Shown here piece by piece: positions 10,271-19,334 of a DNA stretch of 64,000 nt; the first letter of the stretch is position 1, and every line of letters begins with the position of its first letter. The notes beneath the pieces are model-generated. The model saw only the letters and a program-made list of their open reading frames with translations, searched no databases and was not told the origin of the DNA. Location of the stretch: the NCBI RefSeq assembly GCF_013705725.1, contig NZ_CP055481.1, forward strand, positions 186,001-250,000, written 5' to 3'. Origin of the DNA: Klebsiella sp. RHBSTW-00484. Its GTDB lineage: Bacteria > Pseudomonadota > Gammaproteobacteria > Enterobacterales > Enterobacteriaceae. The translations under genes and the position numbers were made by a program.

Positions 10271-11542
10271 TTATCTTCCCAACCACGGCTGTGGATTGAC
10301 CGCCTGACCCTGGCGGCGAATTTCGAAATAGAGCGACGGACGGCCCTGACCGCCGCTGCTGCCTACGAGAGCAATCGGCTGGCCCGCCCGGACCTGAGTG
10401 CCGACGCTGACCAGCGCGCTTTGGTTATAGCCGTAAAGACTCATGTCGCCTTTGCCGTGTTCAACGACTACCACCAGGCCATAACCCTGTAGCCAATCGG
10501 CGAGAATGACCCGACCATCGGCAACGGCTTTGACCTCGGTGCCTTCAGACGCAGCGATAACCATCCCTTTCCAACGTAGTTCACCTTGCAGCTGTTCGCC
10601 ATAGCGATGGAGAATTGATCCGCGTACTGGCCAGAATGCCTGGCCGCGAGGTGCGCCAAGACCACCGGTTCGGGAGATCAGCGAGCGTTCGCTCTCGGTG
10701 GTTTTGTAGGTGGTACCTTTGCGCGAGGCTTCCTGCTGGCGATCGCGAACGCTTTGCGCCTCGCGGGCTTCACGCTCCGCGCGCGCTTTAGCTGCCGCTT
10801 CCGCCTGGGCGATACGACCGCGCAGGCGCGATTCGTTAGCCCGTAATTCGCTTAACTGCTGCTGGCCTTTCTGAATAGAGGATTCAAGGCTGGCGAGGGT
10901 CTTTTTACGCTCGTTACGCGCCTGTTCCAGCTTGTTTTGCTGGGCGCGTTGTTCGTAAACCAGAGTTTGCTGCTGGCTTTGTTTCTCTTCCAGCATGGTC
11001 TTTTGCACCGCCACGTCTTCGCGGGTCTGCTTGAGCTGGGCGATGGTTTCCTGACGCGCCTGGTTCAGATAACCAAAATAGGCCTGGAGACGCTGATTAC
11101 GCTGCCCCTCCTCACCGCTAAGGATCATCTGGATGCCGGTATGCGGCCCTTGACGAAATGCAGCATCAAGCTGTGCAGAGAGATTGCGTTCCTGCGACGC
11201 ACGCTGACGTTCCAGCTTAGCGAGCGCGGCGTTCATTTCGTCGATCTGCTTATTCAGCTGGTTTAGGGTGTTCTGGGTTTCACGCAGTTGACGCGCGGCG
11301 GCGGAGATGGCTTCTTCCTGTGCTCTAAGCTGGTCGAGCAGGGAAGAGCGCTGTTGCTGCTGTTGCTTAATCGCCCGCTGTTTGGCGGCGATATCGGCCT
11401 GAATAGATTTCAGCTGGTCGCGGTCATCGGCATGAGCAGATGCGGCGCACAGCAATACGCCAGCGCTAAGCGCGCTGGCGTACAGGACGGACCGAACTGC
11501 CGTTGCGATCCATGTATTTGAATAAGTCGCCTTTCCCCTCAT
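10271..11542 (-). CDS. envC: Murein hydrolase activator EnvC
   Basis: EnvC activates the amidases AmiA and AmiB at the division septum in the periplasm and is recruited by FtsEX. The 423-residue protein has a signal peptide (about 1-38, ending AHA), a long coiled coil rich in Gln/Glu/Arg (about 40-275) and a C-terminal LytM/M23 domain (about 310-423). The LytM site is degenerate: the usual HxH near the end reads LYFEIR and the HxxxxD region lacks the first His, as known for EnvC, which does not cut murein itself. It lies between gpmI and yibQ. Confidence 0.95.
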   Translation of the reverse strand: MRGKATYSNTWIATAVRSVLYASALSAGVLLCAASAHADDRDQLKSIQADIAAKQRAIKQQQQQRSSLLDQLRAQEEAISAAARQLRETQNTLNQLNKQIDEMNAALAKLERQRASQERNLSAQLDAAFRQGPHTGIQMILSGEEGQRNQRLQAYFGYLNQARQETIAQLKQTREDVAVQKTMLEEKQSQQQTLVYEQRAQQNKLEQARNERKKTLASLESSIQKGQQQLSELRANESRLRGRIAQAEAAAKARAEREAREAQSVRDRQQEASRKGTTYKTTESERSLISRTGGLGAPRGQAFWPVRGSILHRYGEQLQGELRWKGMVIAASEGTEVKAVADGRVILADWLQGYGLVVVVEHGKGDMSLYGYNQSALVSVGTQVRAGQPIALVGSSGGQGRPSLYFEIRRQGQAVNPQPWLGR

Positions 11543-11551
11543 GGGGAAGGA

Positions 11552-13096
11552 TTATTCCACGATGAACAGCGGCTTGCCAGTCATCTCTTGCGGGATTTCC
11601 ATTCCCATCAGCGTCAGCATGGTTGGCGCGATGTCGGAAAGTTTACCGCCGTTAGCGACTTTCACGTTTTTATCGCCAACGTAAATCAGCGGAACAGGCA
11701 GGTTGGTGTGAGCGGTGTGCGCCTGGCCAGTGGCCGGGTCACGCATCTGCTCGGCGTTGCCGTGGTCTGCGGTGATCAGCAACTGACCGCCGACGGATTC
11801 AACGGCTTTGGTCACCTGATCGATGCAGTGATCCAGAGTTTCAACCGCTTTGACTGCCGCTTCCATCACTCCGGTGTGGCCAACCATATCGCCATTCGGG
11901 TAGTTACAGATGATGGTGTCGTACTGACCGCCAGTGATAGCAGCAACCAGTTTTTCTGTCAGCTCAGCGGAGCTCATTTCCGGCTGCAGATCGTAGGTCG
12001 CGACTTTCGGCGAGTTGATCAGAATGCGCTCTTCGCCTTTGAACGGCTCTTCAACGCCGCCGTTAAAGAAGAAGGTCACGTGCGCATATTTCTCAGTTTC
12101 GGAGATACGCAACTGGGTTTTGTCGTTTTTCGCCATCCACTCGCCGAAGGTGTTCGCCAGCGAGGCCGGTGGGTAGGCACAGGCAACTTTGATATCGGCG
12201 GCGTATTCGGTCAGCATCACGAAATCGAGGTTAACGACTTTCTTACGCGCAAAGCCGTCGAAATCGGCGTTGACGAAGGCGCGGGTGATTTCACGGGCGC
12301 GGTCGGCGCGGAAGTTCATGAAAATCATCGCATCGCCGTCTTCCATTGCCGCATCGGCCTGGCCTTCAGCGCGGATAACGGTCGCTTTAACGAATTCGTC
12401 GTTTTCATCACGCGCATAAGCAGCCTGCAGGCCTGCAACGGCGGTATCAGCCTGGAACTCGCCCTTCGCCAGAGTCATCAGATCGTAAGCGTGTTCAACG
12501 CGATCCCAGCGGTTGTCGCGGTCCATGGCGTAGTAGCGGCCAATGATTGAGGCGATGCGGCCTTTGCCCAGAGCGGCAAATTTGTCTTCGAAACGTGCCA
12601 GCGTCTTTTCAGCACTGCGCGGCGGGGTATCACGGCCGTCGAGGAAAGCGTGCAGGTAGATTTTTTCTGCACCGCGCTCAGCGGCCAGTTCAACCATCGC
12701 CAGGATGTGATCTTCGTGGCTGTGAACGCCGCCCGGAGACATCAGACCCATGATATGCACAGCTTTGCCTGCGGCAACGGCGTTATCAACCGCTGCGGCC
12801 AGCACTGGATTGGCGAAGAAGGTGCGTTCTTTAATTTCAACGTCCAGACGTGTCAGGTCCTGGTACACGATACGGCCTGCGCCAAGGTTGACGTGGCCCA
12901 CTTCGGAGTTACCCATTTGACGATCCGGCAGACCCACTTCCAGGCCTGAGGCATCAATCAGGGTATGCGGACGTTTCGCCCACAATGCATCCATAACGGG
13001 GGTTTTAGCGCTGTAAATAGCGTTATCCTGCTGGTCTTCGCGGTAGCCGTAGCCATCCAGAATCACCAGTACCATAGGTTTTTTAGAAACCGACAT
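11552..13096 (-). CDS. gpmI: 2,3-bisphosphoglycerate-independent phosphoglycerate mutase
   Basis: GpmI interconverts 3- and 2-phosphoglycerate with two Mn2+ ions, via a phosphoserine. The N-terminal metal motif LDGYG (Asp14) and nucleophile Ser64 in [14 protein letters not shown] are visible, and the alkaline-phosphatase-type C-terminal motif is [10 protein letters not shown]. The start at 13096 (MSVSKKP) gives 514 residues, the usual size. An in-frame run continues 35 codons upstream but has no family support. First gene of the gpmI-envC-yibQ cluster. Confidence 0.96.
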   Translation of the reverse strand: MSVSKKPMVLVILDGYGYREDQQDNAIYSAKTPVMDALWAKRPHTLIDASGLEVGLPDRQMGNSEVGHVNLGAGRIVYQDLTRLDVEIKERTFFANPVLAAAVDNAVAAGKAVHIMGLMSPGGVHSHEDHILAMVELAAERGAEKIYLHAFLDGRDTPPRSAEKTLARFEDKFAALGKGRIASIIGRYYAMDRDNRWDRVEHAYDLMTLAKGEFQADTAVAGLQAAYARDENDEFVKATVIRAEGQADAAMEDGDAMIFMNFRADRAREITRAFVNADFDGFARKKVVNLDFVMLTEYAADIKVACAYPPASLANTFGEWMAKNDKTQLRISETEKYAHVTFFFNGGVEEPFKGEERILINSPKVATYDLQPEMSSAELTEKLVAAITGGQYDTIICNYPNGDMVGHTGVMEAAVKAVETLDHCIDQVTKAVESVGGQLLITADHGNAEQMRDPATGQAHTAHTNLPVPLIYVGDKNVKVANGGKLSDIAPTMLTLMGMEIPQEMTGKPLFIVE

Positions 13097-13195
13097 TGCG
13101 ACAACCTCATGCTCAAAGACAGAAAATTTGCGTAATTTTACTACAGCTGAATCGATCAAATCACCGTAAAAGATCAAAGAAAGGGATCGGTCAGG

Positions 13196-13226
13196 CCGCA
13201 TTGCTCCACAGGGAGCGGTTTTTTTT
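13196..13226 (+). terminator. Orphan rho-independent terminator between gpmI and yibN
   Basis: Stem GCTCC/GGAGC (13203-13207 with 13212-13216), extended by flanking CCGC and GG, loop ACAG, followed by eight T's (13219-13226) on the plus strand. No annotated plus-strand gene ends here: it sits between divergent gpmI and yibN. It may end a small RNA or act in the yibN leader. Confidence 0.7.
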
Positions 13227-13342
13227 CGTGACGGACCGCAGAAAATACATTACATCGCGCTCACTGGCTGTATTTGCTGCAATGCACAGGTATACTCCTT
13301 CCCTGGTTTTTTTTATCACTTAGTCGGGAGTTGTAACCCCCC

Positions 13343-13774
13343 ATGCAAGAAATTATGCAATTCATCGGCCGTCACCCCGTCCTGAGCATCGCGTGGGTCG
13401 CGCTGCTGGTGGCGGTGCTGTTCACCACCTTTAAAGGGCTGATGTCGAAAGTTAAAGTCATTACCCGTGGTGAAGCGACGCGTCTGATCAACAAAGAAGA
13501 CGCTGTGGTTGTCGACCTGCGTCAGCGTGACGATTTCCGTAAAGGCCATATTGCTGGCTCCATCAACCTGCTGACGAGCGATATCAAAGCAAATAACGTC
13601 GGTGAGTTGGAAAAGCACAAATCGCAACCCATTATAGTGGTAGACGGTTCCGGTATGCAGGCACAAGAACCCGCCAGCGCGCTGAACAAAGCCGGTTTTG
13701 AAAAGGTCTTCGTACTGAAAGAAGGCATCGCAGGCTGGAGCGGCGAGAACCTTCCGCTGGTACGCGGTAAATAA
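13343..13774 (+). CDS. yibN: Membrane-anchored rhodanese-like protein YibN
   Basis: A 143-residue protein with one N-terminal membrane helix (about residues 11-28) and a cytoplasmic rhodanese domain (about 40-138: [21 protein letters not shown] and [13 protein letters not shown]). The loop that normally bears the catalytic Cys reads [13 protein letters not shown], with Asp at that place and no Cys anywhere in the protein, so sulfurtransferase activity is unlikely. It starts a plus-strand run yibN-grxC-secB-gpsA as in E. coli. Function is not established from the sequence. Confidence 0.92.
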   Translation: MQEIMQFIGRHPVLSIAWVALLVAVLFTTFKGLMSKVKVITRGEATRLINKEDAVVVDLRQRDDFRKGHIAGSINLLTSDIKANNVGELEKHKSQPIIVVDGSGMQAQEPASALNKAGFEKVFVLKEGIAGWSGENLPLVRGK

Positions 13775-13868
13775 TTTACCCGCGTCTTTATGACGCAGCG
13801 CGTTTCCCCCCAAGGGAAGAATGGTGCTGCGGCGTAAAACCCTCGGGGGTAAAAACAGGAGTGAAGTC

Positions 13869-14120
13869 ATGGCCAATATTGATATCTATACCAAAGCGAC
13901 CTGCCCGTTCTGCGTGCGTGCGAAAGCGCTGCTGAACAGCAAGGGCGTGACGTTCAACGAGTTGCCAATCGATGGCAATGCTGCGAAGCGTGAAGAGATG
14001 ATTCAGCGCAGCGGTCGGACGACGGTTCCGCAGATTTTTATTGATGCGCAGCACATTGGCGGCTGTGACGACTTGTACGCGCTTGATTCACGTGGTGGAC
14101 TCGATCCCCTCTTGCGCTAA
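13869..14120 (+). CDS. grxC: Glutaredoxin 3
   Basis: GrxC is a glutathione-dependent dithiol oxidoreductase that can supply electrons to ribonucleotide reductase. The 83-residue thioredoxin-fold protein has the active site TCPFC (Cys12, Cys15), the cis-Pro loop TVPQIF and the glutathione-binding GGCDDL. I chose the ATG at 13869 (MANIDIY), preceded by AGGAGTG; an in-frame extension to 13821 would be atypical. Confidence 0.96.
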   Translation: MANIDIYTKATCPFCVRAKALLNSKGVTFNELPIDGNAAKREEMIQRSGRTTVPQIFIDAQHIGGCDDLYALDSRGGLDPLLR

Positions 14121-14179
14121 TTTTTGCGCCCATCCCCATTGGACAGGCGTACTTAAGGACAACACGAAAGGGTTTTACT

Positions 14180-14647
14180 ATGTCAGAACAAAACAGCACC
14201 GAAATGACTTTCCAGATCCAGCGTATCTACACCAAAGATATTTCTTTCGAAGCGCCAAACGCTCCGCAAGTTTTCCAGAAAGATTGGCAGCCGGAAGTTA
14301 AACTTGATCTGGATACGGCTTCCAGCCAGCTGGCTGAAGGCGTGTATGAAGTGGTGCTGCGTGTCACCGTAACCGCTTCCCTTGGCGAAGAAACTGCATT
14401 CCTGTGTGAAGTACAACAGGGCGGTATTTTCTCCATCGAAGGCATCGACGGTACCCAGATGGCGCATTGCCTCGGTGCATACTGCCCGAACATTCTGTTC
14501 CCGTATGCTCGCGAATGCATCACCAGCCTGGTTTCTCGCGGTACCTTCCCGCAACTGAACCTTGCGCCAGTGAACTTCGATGCGCTGTTTATGAACTATC
14601 TGCAGCAGCAGTCTGGCGAAGGTGCTGAACAACATCAGGATGCCTGA
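14180..14647 (+). CDS. secB: Protein-export chaperone SecB
   Basis: SecB is a cytoplasmic tetrameric chaperone that keeps preproteins unfolded and hands them to SecA. The 155-residue acidic protein matches the family over its whole length, including the [17 protein letters not shown]-terminal strand and the [14 protein letters not shown] region. Its TGA overlaps the gpsA ATG (ATGA at 14646-14649 context), so the two are translationally linked. Confidence 0.97.
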   Translation: MSEQNSTEMTFQIQRIYTKDISFEAPNAPQVFQKDWQPEVKLDLDTASSQLAEGVYEVVLRVTVTASLGEETAFLCEVQQGGIFSIEGIDGTQMAHCLGAYCPNILFPYARECITSLVSRGTFPQLNLAPVNFDALFMNYLQQQSGEGAEQHQDA

Positions 14648-15663
14648 TGAACGCGCTTAACGCTGCAATGACTGTGATCGGTGCCGGCTCTTACGGCACC
14701 GCTCTTGCCATCACCCTGGCAAGAAATGGCCACCATGTTGTCCTGTGGGGCCATGACCCGAAACATATTGCGACGCTGCAGCACGATCGCTGCAACGCTG
14801 CATTCCTCCCTGACGTCCCTTTCCCTGATACGCTGCATCTGGAAAGCGATCTGGCGATCGCGCTGGCTGCCAGCCGCGATATCCTGGTTGTTGTGCCGAG
14901 CCATGTTTTTGGCGAAGTGCTGCGGCAGATTAAACCGCTGATGCGCGCTGATGCACGCCTGGTTTGGGCGACAAAAGGCCTCGAAGCGGAAACCGGACGC
15001 CTGTTGCAGGACGTAGCGCGTGAAGCGCTGGGCGATGATATCCCGTTGGCGGTGATTTCCGGCCCGACTTTTGCCAAAGAGCTGGCCGCAGGCCTGCCGA
15101 CAGCTATCTCGCTGGCCTCTACGGACCCGCAGTTTGCTGACGATCTGCAGAGTCTGCTGCACTGCGGCAAGAGCTTCCGCGTCTACATCAACCCGGATTT
15201 CATCGGCGTTCAGCTTGGCGGCGCGGTGAAAAACGTTATCGCCATCGGCGCCGGGATGTCTGACGGCATCGGCTTTGGCGCCAATGCCCGTACCGCGCTT
15301 ATTACGCGCGGATTAGTTGAGATGTCTCGCCTCGGAGAAGCGCTTGGCGCCGATCCGGAAACCTTTATGGGGATGGCGGGCCTTGGCGATCTGGTGCTGA
15401 CCTGTACCGATAACCAATCACGTAACCGCCGCTTCGGCATGATGCTCGGTCAGGGCATGGATGTGCAAGGCGCGCAGGATAAGATTGGTCAGGTGGTTGA
15501 AGGCTACCGCAATACCAAAGAAGTTCGCGTTCTGGCACAGCGTTTAGGCGTTGAAATGCCAATAACCGAGGAAATTTATCAGGTATTGTATTGCGGAAAA
15601 ATTGCGCGCGAGGCAGCATTGACCTTATTAGGTCGTGCACGCAAGGACGAGCGTAGCAACTAA
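14647..15663 (+). CDS. gpsA: Glycerol-3-phosphate dehydrogenase [NAD(P)+]
   Basis: GpsA reduces dihydroxyacetone phosphate to sn-glycerol 3-phosphate for phospholipid synthesis. The 338-residue protein has the Rossmann motif GAGSYGTA (residues 12-19) and catalytic Lys195 in [13 protein letters not shown]. The C-terminal helical domain ends normally (RKDERSN). It overlaps secB by one base and is followed by a strong hairpin before cysE. Confidence 0.97.
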   Translation: MNALNAAMTVIGAGSYGTALAITLARNGHHVVLWGHDPKHIATLQHDRCNAAFLPDVPFPDTLHLESDLAIALAASRDILVVVPSHVFGEVLRQIKPLMRADARLVWATKGLEAETGRLLQDVAREALGDDIPLAVISGPTFAKELAAGLPTAISLASTDPQFADDLQSLLHCGKSFRVYINPDFIGVQLGGAVKNVIAIGAGMSDGIGFGANARTALITRGLVEMSRLGEALGADPETFMGMAGLGDLVLTCTDNQSRNRRFGMMLGQGMDVQGAQDKIGQVVEGYRNTKEVRVLAQRLGVEMPITEEIYQVLYCGKIAREAALTLLGRARKDERSN

Positions 15664-15687
15664 CCGCGATGGAACCTGGATCACCTG

Positions 15688-15725
15688 AATGACCCGGCCA
15701 GCAAAGAACTGGCCGGTCATTATTA
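15688..15725 (+). terminator. Hairpin between gpsA and cysE
   Basis: A 13-bp stem with one bulged C pairs 15688-15701 with 15709-15721 around the loop CAAAGAA. The following bases are only moderately T-rich (TATTATAT), so it may be a partial terminator or attenuator ahead of cysE rather than a full stop. Confidence 0.65.
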
Positions 15726-15743
15726 TATCGCCTGGAGTCAGCA

Positions 15744-16565
15744 ATGCCGTGTGAAGAACTGGATATCGTCTGGAATAATATTAAAGCCGAAGCCCGGGCT
15801 TTAGCTGACTGTGAGCCGATGCTCGCCAGTTTCTACCACGCTACGCTGCTCAAGCACGAAAACCTCGGCAGCGCCCTGAGCTATATGCTGGCGAACAAAC
15901 TGGCTTCCCCGATTATGCCTGCCATCGCGATTCGTGAAGTGGTGGAAGAGGCGTACGCCGCCGACCCGGAAATGATTGCCTCCGCCGCCTGCGATATTCA
16001 GGCCGTGCGCACCCGCGACCCGGCGGTAGATAAATACTCGACGCCGCTGCTATACCTCAAAGGATTCCACGCGCTACAGGCTTATCGTATTGGCCACTGG
16101 CTGTGGAACCAGGGGCGTCGGGCGCTGGCGATTTTCCTGCAAAATCAAGTATCCGTCTCGTTCCAGGTGGATATCCACCCGGCAGCGAAAATTGGCCGCG
16201 GGATCATGCTTGACCACGCCACCGGCATTGTCGTCGGTGAAACGGCGATCATTGAAGATGATGTGTCGATTCTGCAATCGGTGACCCTTGGCGGTACCGG
16301 TAAAACCAGCGGCGATCGTCACCCGAAAATTCGCGAGGGCGTGATGATTGGCGCCGGGGCGAAGATCCTCGGTAATATCGAAGTGGGACGTGGGGCGAAA
16401 ATTGGCGCAGGTTCGGTGGTGCTACAGCCGGTGCCGCCGCATACCACTGCCGCAGGGGTTCCGGCCCGTATCGTGGGCAAGCCGGAGAGCGATAAGCCCG
16501 CGATGGATATGGATCAGCACTTTAATGGGATACACCATACTTTTGAGTATGGCGACGGGATTTGA
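15744..16565 (+). CDS. cysE: Serine O-acetyltransferase
   Basis: CysE acetylates L-serine with acetyl-CoA, the first committed step of cysteine synthesis. The 273-residue protein has an N-terminal helical domain and a left-handed beta-helix of hexapeptide repeats (about 140-240). Catalytic residues Asp143 and His158 (DIHPAAKIG, LDHATGIVVGE) are in place. The C-terminal tail that inserts into CysK and mediates feedback control ends FEYGDGI; the terminal Ile is required for docking in known CysE proteins. Confidence 0.97.
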   Translation: MPCEELDIVWNNIKAEARALADCEPMLASFYHATLLKHENLGSALSYMLANKLASPIMPAIAIREVVEEAYAADPEMIASAACDIQAVRTRDPAVDKYSTPLLYLKGFHALQAYRIGHWLWNQGRRALAIFLQNQVSVSFQVDIHPAAKIGRGIMLDHATGIVVGETAIIEDDVSILQSVTLGGTGKTSGDRHPKIREGVMIGAGAKILGNIEVGRGAKIGAGSVVLQPVPPHTTAAGVPARIVGKPESDKPAMDMDQHFNGIHHTFEYGDGI

Positions 16566-16571
16566 TTGATT

Positions 16572-16661
16572 ACCCGGAGGCGATGCTGTGCATCTGTCCG
16601 GGCTACAACACTGAGCGCTGTCTGGTAGCCCAGACAGGCGCTACGCGCCGCCTCCGGGAGA
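16572..16661. repeat. REP-like palindromic repeat between cysE and trmL
   Basis: The ends form a perfect 10-bp inverted repeat, CCCGGAGGCG (16573-16582) with CGCCTCCGGG (16649-16658), and internal copies of GTAGCCC/GGGCTAC pair with each other. It lies between the converging ends of cysE and trmL and belongs to a family seen four more times in this window. Confidence 0.8.
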
Positions 16662-16669
16662 AAGCTAGC

Positions 16670-17143
16670 TCAGCTGCGTAATACTGCGCCTGGATACCCC
16701 AGTTGGCGCCAGGCTTCATACACCACCACCGACACCGCATTTGACAGGTTCATGCTGCGGCTGTCCGGCATCATCGGAATACGGATTTTTTGCGCTGCGG
16801 GTAGGGCGTCAAGAATACTGGCAGGCAGTCCGCGGGTTTCCGGGCCAAACATCAAAAAATCACCGTCCTGATAGCTCACCGCGCTGTGCGCTGGCGTACC
16901 TTTGGTGGTTAGGGCAAACAGACGCTGCGGCTTTGCGCGTTCCACAAATGCCGCATAATTAGCATGACGCTGAACGGCGGCGAACTCGTGGTAATCCAGC
17001 CCGGCGCGGCGAAGGCGCTTATCGTCCCAGGCAAAGCCCATCGGTTCGATGATGTGTAGATTGAAGCCAGTGTTAGCGCACAGGCGGATAATATTCCCGG
17101 TGTTCGGCGGGATTTCTGGTTCGAATAAGATGATGTTAAGCAT
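16670..17143 (-). CDS. trmL: tRNA (cytidine/uridine-34-2'-O)-methyltransferase TrmL
   Basis: TrmL methylates the 2'-OH of the wobble nucleotide of tRNA-Leu isoacceptors (CAA and cmnm5UAA), using S-adenosylmethionine. The 157-residue SPOUT protein shows [19 protein letters not shown] at the N-terminus, FGPETRGLP in the middle and the knot motif [17 protein letters not shown] at the C-terminus. It lies next to cysE as in E. coli. Confidence 0.95.
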   Translation of the reverse strand: MLNIILFEPEIPPNTGNIIRLCANTGFNLHIIEPMGFAWDDKRLRRAGLDYHEFAAVQRHANYAAFVERAKPQRLFALTTKGTPAHSAVSYQDGDFLMFGPETRGLPASILDALPAAQKIRIPMMPDSRSMNLSNAVSVVVYEAWRQLGYPGAVLRS

Positions 17144-17154
17144 GCTGCCCCCTT

Positions 17155-17299
17155 GAGCCTATCCCATTAGGCTATTTTATTTGCCATTCTGAACCTGGGC
17201 AGTGCTCACAATCCTCACGTACTACGTGTACGCTCCGGTTGTTCCGCGCTGTCCGTGTCCAGACTGGCTGCAACAATGTACGCCTACTGGGATAGGCTC
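17155..17299. repeat. 145-bp palindromic MITE-like repeat, copy 1
   Basis: It begins GAGCCTATCCC and ends GGGATAGGCTC, a perfect 11-bp terminal inverted repeat. The middle contains the palindromic core CACGTACTACGTGTACG. A near-identical copy is at 31654-31797 and no reading frame spans it. It lies between the trmL start and the lldD end. I do not recognise a named family. Confidence 0.8.
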
Positions 17300-17327
17300 A
17301 TTACGTTGCGGCAGGCAGAATACCATT

Positions 17328-17350
17328 CCCTCTCCTCTTTGGGGAGAGGG
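17328..17350. terminator. Hairpin downstream of lldD
   Basis: CCCTCTCC (17328-17335) pairs with GGAGAGGG (17343-17350). The following GTTAGGGTGAGGGG is part of a widespread GC-rich repeat motif in enteric genomes. It lies 27 bases past the lldD stop and has no T run, so a role in 3'-end stability is as likely as termination. Confidence 0.5.
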
Positions 17351-17376
17351 TTAGGGTGAGGGGAGAAAGCCGCAGA

Positions 17377-18564
17377 TTACGCCGCGTTACCCGCCTTGAT
17401 CACATCAAATGTCCGCGGCGCATCGGCGTTTTGCACCAGAGAATCGCGGCTGATTTCACCGATAGTTTTCGCGCCGGTCAGGGTCATCGCCACCTTCATC
17501 TCTTTCTCAATCAGGTTCAGCAGATTTGCCACCCCTTGCTTACCGTGGGTCGCCAGCGCATACAGATAGGCACGTCCCAGCAGCACGCTATCCGCACCTA
17601 GCGCAATCATGCGCACGACATCGAGGCCGTTGCGAATACCGCTGTCGGCGAGAATGGTGATATCGCCTTTCACCGCATCAGCGATCGCGGGCAGGGCGCG
17701 GGCGGAGGAGAGCACGCCATCAAGCTGGCGGCCACCGTGGTTCGAGACCACAATCCCGTCGGCACCAAAGCGCACTGCGTCGCGCGCATCTTCTGGATCG
17801 AGGATCCCTTTGATCACCATCGGGCCGTCCCAGAATTCGCGGATCCACTCGAGGTCTTTCCAGGAAATCGACGGATCGAAGTTATTCGCCAGCCAGCCAA
17901 TGTAATCTTCAAGGCCAGTTGGTTTGCCGAGGTAGGCGGAGATATTGCCTAAATCGTGCGGGCGGCCGTTTAAACCAACGTCCCACGCCCACTGCGGATG
18001 GGTCATCGCCTGCCAGTAGCGACGCATCGCCGCGTTCGGGCCGCTCATTCCGGAGTGCGCATCGCGATAGCGCGCGCCGGGTGTCGGCATATCGACGGTA
18101 AAGACCAGCGTTGAACAGCCCGCCGCTTTGGCGCGCTCCAGCGCGTTGCGCATAAAACCGCGATCGCGCAGGACGTAGAGCTGGAACCACATTGGGCGCT
18201 TGATGGTCGGGGCGACTTCCTCAATCGGGCAAACGGAAACGGTGGAGAGCGTAAAGGGAATGCCTTTCTCATCCGCCGCACCTGCTGCCTGCACTTCACC
18301 ACGGCGTGCGTACATTCCGCACAGGCCGACAGGGGCCAGCGCCGTTGGCATTGAAAGCTTTTCGTTAAACAGCGTGGTTTCCAGACTCAGATCCGACATG
18401 TTCTTCAGTATCCGCTGGCGCAGGGCCACATCGGACAAGTCTTCAACGTTGCGGCGCAGGGTGTGCTCGGCGTAAGCGCCGCCGTCGATGTAGTGGAAAA
18501 GAAACGGTGGCAGGATACGCTGTGCGGCGGCGCGATAGTCGCTGGCGGCGGAAATAATCATCAC
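17377..18564 (-). CDS. lldD: L-lactate dehydrogenase (quinone), FMN-dependent
   Basis: LldD oxidises L-lactate to pyruvate at the inner membrane and passes electrons to quinone. The 395-residue TIM-barrel flavoprotein of the hydroxy-acid oxidase family has the FMN phosphate/catalytic motif [10 protein letters not shown] (His276) and [10 protein letters not shown]. The first ATG overlaps the lldR stop (ATGA). A second ATG one codon later (18561) matches the E. coli start MIISAAS, and either could be used. Last gene of lldPRD. Confidence 0.96.
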   Translation of the reverse strand: MMIISAASDYRAAAQRILPPFLFHYIDGGAYAEHTLRRNVEDLSDVALRQRILKNMSDLSLETTLFNEKLSMPTALAPVGLCGMYARRGEVQAAGAADEKGIPFTLSTVSVCPIEEVAPTIKRPMWFQLYVLRDRGFMRNALERAKAAGCSTLVFTVDMPTPGARYRDAHSGMSGPNAAMRRYWQAMTHPQWAWDVGLNGRPHDLGNISAYLGKPTGLEDYIGWLANNFDPSISWKDLEWIREFWDGPMVIKGILDPEDARDAVRFGADGIVVSNHGGRQLDGVLSSARALPAIADAVKGDITILADSGIRNGLDVVRMIALGADSVLLGRAYLYALATHGKQGVANLLNLIEKEMKVAMTLTGAKTIGEISRDSLVQNADAPRTFDVIKAGNAA

Positions 18565-19334
18565 AAGTTCTCCCTGGAATTGTCGTTATGGTCACCGGGC
18601 AGGCGGGTAATTCGCGCCTGGCGGGCCTGGTCTTCATCAAAACGTTTGATCGTGGCGTGGACAAAGCCCAAATGGGCCATCATCGCCTGCCTGGCACCTT
18701 CAGGATCGCCGGCGATAATTGCCTCCATCACCGCCTGGTGCTGTTCGGTCAGGCGAGCGAAGACCGGCGGGACGAGGTACATCCGTTGGCGGCTCTCCTT
18801 GACCGAGGATTGTAAGAGGTCGAAAAAGCCGCGCATGGTTTGCAGCAGCACCACGTTGTGCGAGGCTTCGGCAATCGCCAGATGGAAACGCACGTCGGCC
18901 TGCGAGGCCAGATCCGGGTCTTCACTCAGGGTCGCTTCAAAACAGAGGCGGATTTTCTCTTTCTCGGCCTCAGTCGCCCGCATCGCTGCATGCCAGGCAG
19001 TGCTGGCCTCGATGGCGTGGCGGGCTTCGAGGATATCGAAACTGTAGTCGGGGTCGTCGGCGAGCAGCGTTTTCAGCGGCTGAACGATATTTTGCTCCGA
19101 CCATTGTTCGTGCTGCCAGCGGACAAAAGTGCCGCCGCCGCGACGGCTGAGCAGCACCCCCTCATTCACCAGCATCGCCAGCGCTTCACGCAGTGAATTG
19201 CGCGAGACGCCAAGCTGAGCGGCGAGCTGGCGTTCGGCAGGCAATCGCATGCCCGCCTCCAGGTTTTGTTCTTCAATCAGCGTCCGCACGCGACGAACAA
19301 CGTCGTCGGTAAGGCGTTTTGGCATCACTATCAC
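18561..19334 (-). CDS. lldR: Lactate-responsive regulator LldR (GntR/FadR subfamily)
   Basis: LldR represses, or with lactate activates, lldPRD. The 257-residue protein has an N-terminal winged helix (about residues 8-75; [22 protein letters not shown]) and a C-terminal FCD ligand domain (about 100-235) with the metal/ligand histidines in [14 protein letters not shown]. Its ATG overlaps the lldP stop and its stop overlaps lldD. Two matching operators lie upstream of lldP at 21058-21075 and 21184-21199. Confidence 0.95.
   Translation of the reverse strand: MIVMPKRLTDDVVRRVRTLIEEQNLEAGMRLPAERQLAAQLGVSRNSLREALAMLVNEGVLLSRRGGGTFVRWQHEQWSEQNIVQPLKTLLADDPDYSFDILEARHAIEASTAWHAAMRATEAEKEKIRLCFEATLSEDPDLASQADVRFHLAIAEASHNVVLLQTMRGFFDLLQSSVKESRQRMYLVPPVFARLTEQHQAVMEAIIAGDPEGARQAMMAHLGFVHATIKRFDEDQARQARITRLPGDHNDNSRENL

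Noticed and set aside
9635..10492. Plus-strand reading frame of 285 codons across yibQ and envC
   Set aside because: It spans two real genes on the other strand and its translation shows no family features.
13097..13201. N-terminal extension of gpmI
   Set aside because: 35 extra codons with no family similarity; the MSVSKKP start gives the standard 514 residues.
16572..16661. Possible tRNA or structured RNA gene in the cysE-trmL gap
   Set aside because: The palindrome is explained by the REP-like repeat family; there is no cloverleaf or CCA end.
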